64,000 nucleotides of DNA from CAZFLY01 sp964519995 (GTDB taxonomy: Bacteria > Planctomycetota > Phycisphaerae > Sedimentisphaerales > Anaerobacaceae): the NCBI GenBank assembly GCA_964519995.1, contig CAZFLY010000004.1, forward strand, positions 1 to 64,000, written 5' to 3'. Both the position numbers and the translations under genes were made by a program. The notes below the pieces were generated by a model. It was given only the letters and a program-made list of their open reading frames with translations. It searched no databases and was not told where the DNA came from. Positions 59,148-64,000 of the stretch are shown piece after piece; positions within the stretch are counted from its first letter, which is position 1; each line of letters begins with the position of its first letter.

Positions 59148-59230
59148 AATATTTATCCTAATCTTGTATTGCCTGCCCTCCATAGCCCGAAGGGCGTCGG
59201 AGGGTCATTCCCATTTACTATTTATTCTCC

Positions 59231-59295
59231 GTTTAGAATTTTGAGTTTTTGTCATTTGAATTTGTTTAGGATTTAGTGCTTCAAATTTCGGATTT
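59231..59295 (+). repeat. TTTGAATTT/GTTTAGGATTTAG dispersed repeat (copy 2)
   Basis: Reads GTTTAGAATTTTGAGTTTTT, then GTCATTTGAATTTGTTTAGG and ATTTAGTGCTTCAAATTTCG. It matches the copy at 49402-49470 in inverted orientation. It ends three bases from the leuA stop codon. Confidence 0.6.
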
Positions 59296-59297
59296 AC

Positions 59298-60878
59298 TTA
59301 AAGTTCTACTTTGAGACCTGGCTCTTCGCCTTTACCCTTGACTGTGACCATGCGGTTTATAGCATCAACGTAGGCCTTGGCACTTGCCTCGATAATATCC
59401 GTCGAGATGCCTCTGCCGATAAAGGTTCTGCCATCCTCGCTTATCCTGACTGTAGCTTCACCAAGCGCTTCTTTTCCGCCGGTGACGGCTTGTATAGAGT
59501 AGTTCTCAAGTTTAGGCGATAAGCCCGTCGCTTGCCTGATAGCCTCATAGGCTGCATCGACCGGGCCGTCACCCCAGGCAGCAGCCTGTTTAATTTCTTC
59601 TTTAGTTTTTATTTTCACACTTGCGGTTGGCAACGTCCCTGTTCCACATGAAACATGTAAGTACTGCAGTTCGAAGGTCTGCTCCGCAAGTATGTGGATC
59701 TCATCGCTGATTATCGCTGCAAGGTCTTCATCGAAGACCTCTTTTTTCTTGTCGGCCACAGCCAAGAATCGTTCATACGTCTTGTCCAGCTCCTCCTTGG
59801 TCAGTGTATATCCCATCTCTTCGAGACGATGGCGAAGACCATGACGACCCGTACGAGCCGTCAGAACCACGCGACTTTCGCCAAAGCCAACCACTTCAGG
59901 GCGCATAATTTCGTAGGTCTCCCGCTTCTTCAGGAACCCGTCCACATGGATTCCGGAGCTATGAGCAAACGCATTGCGTCCCACGACCGCCTTGTTGGCG
60001 GGAACGGGCATTCCCAGCATATCGGCCACCATGCGGCTAGTTCGGTAGAGCTCGCGGGTGTCGATACCTGTTTCCATCTCCTCAAAAAAGTCCGGTCGTG
60101 TATGAATAGCCATAACAACTTCTTCGATCGCCGCGTTACCGGCCCGCTCACCAACGCCGTTGAGAGTGCCTTCCACCTGTCGGGCGCCGTTCTTTACGCC
60201 TGCGAGTGAATTGGCTACGGCCATTCCCAAATCATCATGGCAGTGGACGCTGATTGTAGCCTTGCCGATGTTTGGCACATTAGCTTGAATGTCCCTGATA
60301 AGAGCACCGTACTGTTCGGGAATTGCGTAGCCGGTCGTATCGGGGATGTTCACGACAGTGGCACCGGCTTCAATCACCGCCTCAAGTATCTCATAGAGGT
60401 AGTTCCGGTCGGCTCGGCCCGAATCCTCAGCGTAAAACTCCACATCGTTGGTATATTGTGCAGCTTGCTTAACGGCTTCGACAGCCATCTTCAGGATGGT
60501 GGCCTGCTTTTGGCCCATCGTCTTGCCATACTTATCATCAGCGAATTTTCCCGCGATGTGGATCTCGGAAACACCGATACCGGTGTGGATGCGGGACCGC
60601 CTGGCTTTGGCCAGTGCTTTTCTGCAAACCTCAATATCCTCAGCTATAGCTCGAGTTAGGCCGCAGATGATAGGGCCTTCTATTTGTTCTGATATAAGGC
60701 GCACCGCCTCGAAATCTTCGGGCGAAGAAGCGGGGAATCCTGCTTCTATGACGTCAACATTAAGCCGAGTTAACTGCCGGGCGATTTCGAGCTTCTCTCT
60801 TGCTCCTAATCGGGTGCCGGCGGCCTGCTCGCCGTCGCGCAACGTAGTATCGAAAATCATAATTCTTTCTTTAGACAT
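59298..60878 (-). CDS. leuA: 2-isopropylmalate synthase
   Basis: 526-aa enzyme that condenses acetyl-CoA with 2-oxoisovalerate, the committed step to leucine. [12 protein letters not shown] and the [16 protein letters not shown] metal site are present, and [13 protein letters not shown]. The C-terminal regulatory domain ([10 protein letters not shown] ... YVDAINRM) supports leucine feedback. The length suits LeuA. The ATG at 60878 has TGGAGAA nine bases before it; the frame opens 22 codons further with no site. It lies behind a leader region with a probable leucine leader peptide. Confidence 0.94.
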   Translation of the reverse strand: MSKERIMIFDTTLRDGEQAAGTRLGAREKLEIARQLTRLNVDVIEAGFPASSPEDFEAVRLISEQIEGPIICGLTRAIAEDIEVCRKALAKARRSRIHTGIGVSEIHIAGKFADDKYGKTMGQKQATILKMAVEAVKQAAQYTNDVEFYAEDSGRADRNYLYEILEAVIEAGATVVNIPDTTGYAIPEQYGALIRDIQANVPNIGKATISVHCHDDLGMAVANSLAGVKNGARQVEGTLNGVGERAGNAAIEEVVMAIHTRPDFFEEMETGIDTRELYRTSRMVADMLGMPVPANKAVVGRNAFAHSSGIHVDGFLKKRETYEIMRPEVVGFGESRVVLTARTGRHGLRHRLEEMGYTLTKEELDKTYERFLAVADKKKEVFDEDLAAIISDEIHILAEQTFELQYLHVSCGTGTLPTASVKIKTKEEIKQAAAWGDGPVDAAYEAIRQATGLSPKLENYSIQAVTGGKEALGEATVRISEDGRTFIGRGISTDIIEASAKAYVDAINRMVTVKGKGEEPGLKVEL

Positions 60879-60989
60879 CTGTTTTTCTCCAGAAAAATTG
60901 TATCGATTGAGGCTAATTATGCCCAAGCAGGACCAAAAAGCCAAGAATTTACGAAAAAAGCCAATATTTATAGTGTAGAGATGGTGTGA

Positions 60990-61073
60990 TTACTGCGCCT
61001 GGCGGCGCAGCAATAGCAAGCTAAGGCCAAGACTAGCCTGAAATGAAGAACAGATTATGTGGTTATCGTGCAT
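60990..61073 (-). CDS. leuL: Probable leucine leader peptide (attenuator)
   Basis: A 27-codon frame from ATG 61073 to TAA 60990 in the leuA leader. It holds six leucine codons within eight residues (LGLSLLLL), four in a row, then RRQAQ and stop. E. coli leuL also carries four consecutive leucines. The codons after the leucine run form a perfect 7-bp hairpin CTGCGCC/GGCGCAG (60993-61010), so a ribosome waiting for leucyl-tRNA would change its folding. The ATG coincides with the expected transcription start, so the peptide may be translated from a leaderless mRNA. Attenuation is inferred; a terminator was not found. Confidence 0.65.
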   Translation of the reverse strand: MHDNHIICSSFQASLGLSLLLLRRQAQ

Positions 61074-61080
61074 CAATCAA

Positions 61081-61108
61081 ATTATACAATAATCGGAAAT
61101 CCTGGCAA
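61081..61108 (-). promoter_or_regulatory. leu operon promoter
   Basis: On the minus strand, TTGCCA, a 16-bp spacer and a perfect TATAAT. Transcription should begin near 61073, exactly where the leader peptide ATG lies, leaving about 195 nt before leuA. Confidence 0.75.
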
Positions 61109-61286
61109 GGAAAATTTTAAGTGCAACGGAAAATTATAGCGGGCATTTTGCGCAGGTTCAGCCATAAAGCACTTTTCACGCTCAGCTACGCTGAACTGGA
61201 CAATGCGACGATAATCTGATAAATTGCGGATTCACTTTAACGTGCATAATAAGTTCCAGAAAAAGAATCTGATAGACAGACTATAT

Positions 61287-63011
61287 ATGGCGAATGATTC
61301 CATAGGTGAAAAAAACAACGGCGACGGTTCCCAAAGGCTCGACTTTATTCGGCAGATCGTAGCCGATGATCTTAAAACTGGTAAATGGGGTGGTCAGGTT
61401 GTAACACGGTTTCCGCCTGAGCCGAATGGCTATCTACATATTGGACACGCAAAGAGTATCTGTCTGAACTTCGGCATCGCAACAGAGTTCGATGGCAGGT
61501 GCCACCTGCGCTTCGATGACACCAATCCCGAAAAAGAAGAGCAAGAGTACGTCAATTCCATCATCGAGGATGTGCGCTGGCTCGGCTGGGACTGGGGTGA
61601 GCATCTTTACTATGGCTCCGATTATTTCCAGCAGATGTACGAGTATGCGGTGCAACTAATAAAAAAAGGCAGAGCTTACGTCTGCGATCTTACATCCGAC
61701 GAGATCCGCGAATATCGCGGCACACTCACTGAGCCGGGAAAGAATAGTCCACACCGCGACCGCAGCATCGAGGAAAATCTTGAACTATTTGAGAGCATGC
61801 GCAAAGGTGAATTTCCCGATGGTTCCCGCACGCTCCGCGCAAAAATTGATATGGCCCATCCAAACCTCAACATGCGCGACCCGGTGATGTACCGAATCCT
61901 TCACGCAACGCACCATCGCACAGGCGATAAATGGTGCATATACCCGATGTACGACTGGGCTCACGGACTTGAAGATTCCATTGAAGAAATCACACATTCT
62001 ATCTGCACGCTTGAGTTCGAGAATCATCGGCCTTTGTATGACTGGTTCCTCAATGAGCTTGGCATCCACCACCCCCAACAGATAGAATTTGCCCGGCTGA
62101 ACCTATCTTATACCATAATGAGTAAACGCAGGCTATTGAAACTCGTACGCGATGGTCACGTTAAAGGCTGGGATGATCCCCGTATGCCGACAATATCCGG
62201 CCTTCGCAGACGAGGTTATTCGCCCGAATCCATCCGCAACTTTTGCAAAGTCATCGGTGTAAACAAATTCAACAGTACCATCGACATTGCGCTTTTAGAG
62301 CACTGCGTGCGCGAGGACCTTAACAAAACTTCACCTCGCGTGATGGCAGTACTTAGACCACTGAAAGTTATCATTGATAATTATCCAGAAAATCAGGTCG
62401 AACAATTCGACGCTATAAACAATCCGGAGGACGCTTCTGCCGGCACTCGCAAAGTTCCATTCTCAAGAGAATTGTATATCGAGCGCGATGATTTCATGGA
62501 GGAACCGCCCAAAAAGTTCTATCGGCTGGCTCCTGGCAGAGAGGTTCGGCTGCGATACGCGTATTTCGTTCACTGTACCGATGTTATCAAAAATAATAAA
62601 GGGGAAATTATCGAGCTGCATTGCACGTATGATCCTGCGACGCGAGGCGGCGACGCTCCGGATGGCAGAAAGGTAAAGGCAACTCTTCACTGGGTCAGCG
62701 CCGGTCATTCGCTGGATGCGGAAGTTCGCTTATATGACCATTTATTTACGAAGGAAAATCCTGATGATGCGCCCGAAGGACAGGATTTTACTGTAAACTT
62801 CAACCCCAATTCTCTAAAAGTGCTCACCGGCTGCAAGGTTGAGCCATCGCTGAAAAATGCAAAACCACTTCAGCGTTTTCAATTTGAAAGGCTTGGTTAT
62901 TTCTGCGTCGATCCCGACACCACTAGCAGCAACCTCGTCTTCAACCGCACCGTCACGCTACGTGACGAATGGGCGAAAATCCAAAAAACAAAACAGGAGC
63001 CAAGCAGGTGA
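61287..63011 (+). CDS. glnS: Glutaminyl-tRNA synthetase
   Basis: 574-aa class I synthetase. The HIGH region is [36 protein letters not shown] and [18 protein letters not shown] are GlnRS signatures; the KMSKS-like motif is [12 protein letters not shown]. The anticodon-binding C-terminus ends in [14 protein letters not shown]. Presence of GlnRS implies direct glutaminylation in this organism. The start is taken at ATG 61287 ([10 protein letters not shown]); there is no clear ribosome binding site, and upstream TTG 61224 or GTG 61245 are alternatives. Confidence 0.95.
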   Translation: MANDSIGEKNNGDGSQRLDFIRQIVADDLKTGKWGGQVVTRFPPEPNGYLHIGHAKSICLNFGIATEFDGRCHLRFDDTNPEKEEQEYVNSIIEDVRWLGWDWGEHLYYGSDYFQQMYEYAVQLIKKGRAYVCDLTSDEIREYRGTLTEPGKNSPHRDRSIEENLELFESMRKGEFPDGSRTLRAKIDMAHPNLNMRDPVMYRILHATHHRTGDKWCIYPMYDWAHGLEDSIEEITHSICTLEFENHRPLYDWFLNELGIHHPQQIEFARLNLSYTIMSKRRLLKLVRDGHVKGWDDPRMPTISGLRRRGYSPESIRNFCKVIGVNKFNSTIDIALLEHCVREDLNKTSPRVMAVLRPLKVIIDNYPENQVEQFDAINNPEDASAGTRKVPFSRELYIERDDFMEEPPKKFYRLAPGREVRLRYAYFVHCTDVIKNNKGEIIELHCTYDPATRGGDAPDGRKVKATLHWVSAGHSLDAEVRLYDHLFTKENPDDAPEGQDFTVNFNPNSLKVLTGCKVEPSLKNAKPLQRFQFERLGYFCVDPDTTSSNLVFNRTVTLRDEWAKIQKTKQEPSR

Positions 63012-63511
63012 CAAACGAAGTCCCAAAGCATATGGTCAGAATGGGGATACTCATAGTAAATCTTCAGTCACTCGAATTTGCCCTACGTGCCTTTTTATAT
63101 AATGATGAGGCAGGTTGCAAGAAAGATACGAAGCCTGAATTCCTTGAAAACATAAAGTATGGAGACCAAGTTCCTGAGAATGCGTTTACAAATTATGATT
63201 CCTTAAGGGAATTAATCAAAAAATATAATGGCAAGATACGAAGCTATGACCCTGACTTGTGCATTGTTGAAGATTTGGTGTGTATTCGCGATGCCCTTGC
63301 ACACGGACGCATTGCGAGTAAGGTCCCTTCAACGAATGAGCCCTGCAAACTGGTGAAATATGACAAACCATCGAATGGGAAAGTTCGTGTGACTCATTGC
63401 GTAATTCTGACAAAGGATTGGTTTGATCGAGAAATCAAGCGTGTTTATGAAGCTATTCAAAAGGCGAGTAAGGCGAACGAGAAATTTCATAACACAAGCA
63501 CTTCTTTGTGA
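63008..63511 (+). CDS. Hypothetical protein with HEPN-like RxxxxH motif, coupled to glnS
   Basis: 167 aa. It begins at GTG 63008, which overlaps the glnS stop codon (GTGA), with GGAG eleven bases before it. The helical N-terminus [20 protein letters not shown] and the segment [14 protein letters not shown] give an RxxxxH motif, as in HEPN or AbiV-like helical proteins. The C-terminal part has [20 protein letters not shown] do not recognise a precise family. Codon and base use is more AT-rich than glnS, suggesting recent addition behind the synthetase gene. Confidence 0.6.
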   Translation: MTNEVPKHMVRMGILIVNLQSLEFALRAFLYNDEAGCKKDTKPEFLENIKYGDQVPENAFTNYDSLRELIKKYNGKIRSYDPDLCIVEDLVCIRDALAHGRIASKVPSTNEPCKLVKYDKPSNGKVRVTHCVILTKDWFDREIKRVYEAIQKASKANEKFHNTSTSL

Positions 63512-63630
63512 ACCTTTTTAAAAGTCACCTTCGAAGGGTACGTCTATACAAGATCAGCTACATGTGGATTAATGCTTCCACCTATCAAATTGAACCGCTG
63601 CCTTACGGTCGCGGCTCTGTTTTGAGATTG
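63512..63630. other. Convergent spacer with repeat-like text
   Basis: Contains CCGCTGCCTTACGGTCGCGG (63596-63615), a phrase resembling multi-copy bacterial intergenic repeats. No terminator with a T-run is clear. Confidence 0.3.
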
Positions 63631-63990
63631 TTATTTTGTCAAAATCATTTTTATTGCAACCGCAAGTAAGACTACACCGAACATCTTTCTTAAAAAAGGC
63701 TCAGAAAGTCCTACCACAAATTTTGCCCCAAGCAATCCTCCGAAGAAAAAACCCAGACAAATAAAGGCAGCGATTTTCACATCTACAAAACCTGCTTTAT
63801 AGTATGTCCATGCTGCCAATAGGCCGATCGGTGGAATCATAAGCGCCAGTGTCGTCCCTTGCGCGGCGTGTTGAGATAAGCCGAACAGAAAAACAAGAGC
63901 AGGTATTACTATAGTACCGCCGCCGAGACCAAACATTCCACTAAACACGCCGGTCAAAAGGCCCAAAAGTATGTAAAGGATTATATTCAT
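63631..63990 (-). CDS. TauE/SafE (TSUP) family permease, half-size
   Basis: 119 aa with about four membrane segments. The TSUP signature TGVFSGMFGLGGGTIVIPAL is at the N-terminus, with GLSQHAAQGTTLALMIPP next. TSUP proteins transport sulfite, sulfonates or other small anions. Full members are about 250 aa with two such halves, so this is a half-size member that probably dimerises. Start ATG 63990; the upstream region is outside the window. Confidence 0.85.
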   Translation of the reverse strand: MNIILYILLGLLTGVFSGMFGLGGGTIVIPALVFLFGLSQHAAQGTTLALMIPPIGLLAAWTYYKAGFVDVKIAAFICLGFFFGGLLGAKFVVGLSEPFLRKMFGVVLLAVAIKMILTK

Positions 63991-64000
63991 ATTTATCCAA

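Larger units (their letters stand above)
60879..61286. other. Divergent leader/promoter region between leuA and glnS
   Basis: Holds the leu promoter, the leader peptide and a 7-bp hairpin on the minus strand, and the glnS upstream region on the plus strand. A GTTCAGC/GCTGAAC inverted repeat around GCTCAGCTACGC lies at about 61155-61198. No convincing T-tract terminator is visible between the leader peptide and leuA. Confidence 0.5.

Overview
The window reads as a chromosomal segment of a planctomycete-like heterotroph, most probably a member of the Phycisphaerae/Sedimentisphaerales group. This is inference from gene content: secreted glycoside hydrolases with C-terminal dockerin-like WL repeats, a Minf_1886-family protein, a DUF6485 protein, a conserved small protein next to a short secretin, and gene spacers full of short dispersed repeats. 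No rRNA or tRNA gene was seen. One tmRNA, one TPP riboswitch and one probable leucine leader peptide were found.

Layout. 1-4.4 kb is a polysaccharide locus: a clipped secreted protein, a GH29 fucosidase, and adjacent GH5 and GH12 endoglucanases sharing a duplicated signal peptide and dockerin cassette. 4.4-7.1 kb holds a decayed radical-SAM fragment, DUF3795, a GIY-YIG protein, the tmRNA (ssrA) and a YbaK-type deacylase. 7.4-15.5 kb holds an HtrA protease, a PAS-only protein, a BASS transporter, asd-truA, a repeat-bounded pair (PIN-like, four-helix-bundle protein) and a GT4 glycosyltransferase. 15.7-24.2 kb holds small envelope proteins, asnA, a pncA-pncB NAD salvage pair, yjbQ, a LysE exporter, a secreted metallophosphoesterase and a BrkB protein. 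24.2-30.7 kb is the rpsB-tsf-pyrH-frr operon followed by a large AsmA-like protein. 31-35 kb holds a small conserved protein, a secretin, and rimO-pgsA. 35.3-37.1 kb is a TPP-riboswitch operon (thi4 plus an HD protein), divergent from dnaE. 41-48.8 kb is a replication/translation cluster (pepF, tmk, holB, ricT, metG, Minf_1886). 48.8-49.2 kb is a gene graveyard. 49.5-53.8 kb is a GH127-CBM-GH51 fusion. 53.9-61.1 kb is a leucine operon (leader, leuA, leuC, leuD, two inserted genes, leuB) ending in a DRG-like GTPase. 61.3-64 kb holds glnS, an overlapping HEPN-like gene and a TauE/SafE protein.

Functional picture. The secreted hydrolases suggest attack on fucose-, arabinose- and glucan-containing polymers. 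The rest is largely housekeeping. The striking non-housekeeping feature is the repeats. At least six unrelated short repeat families sit in spacers, supply stop codons to real genes (leuD, GxxExxY, the GT4 gene), interrupt the leucine operon, and have entered the DnaE coding sequence in frame as heptanucleotide repeats. Several promoters lie so close to their start codons (rimO, BASS, leu leader) that leaderless mRNAs are likely.
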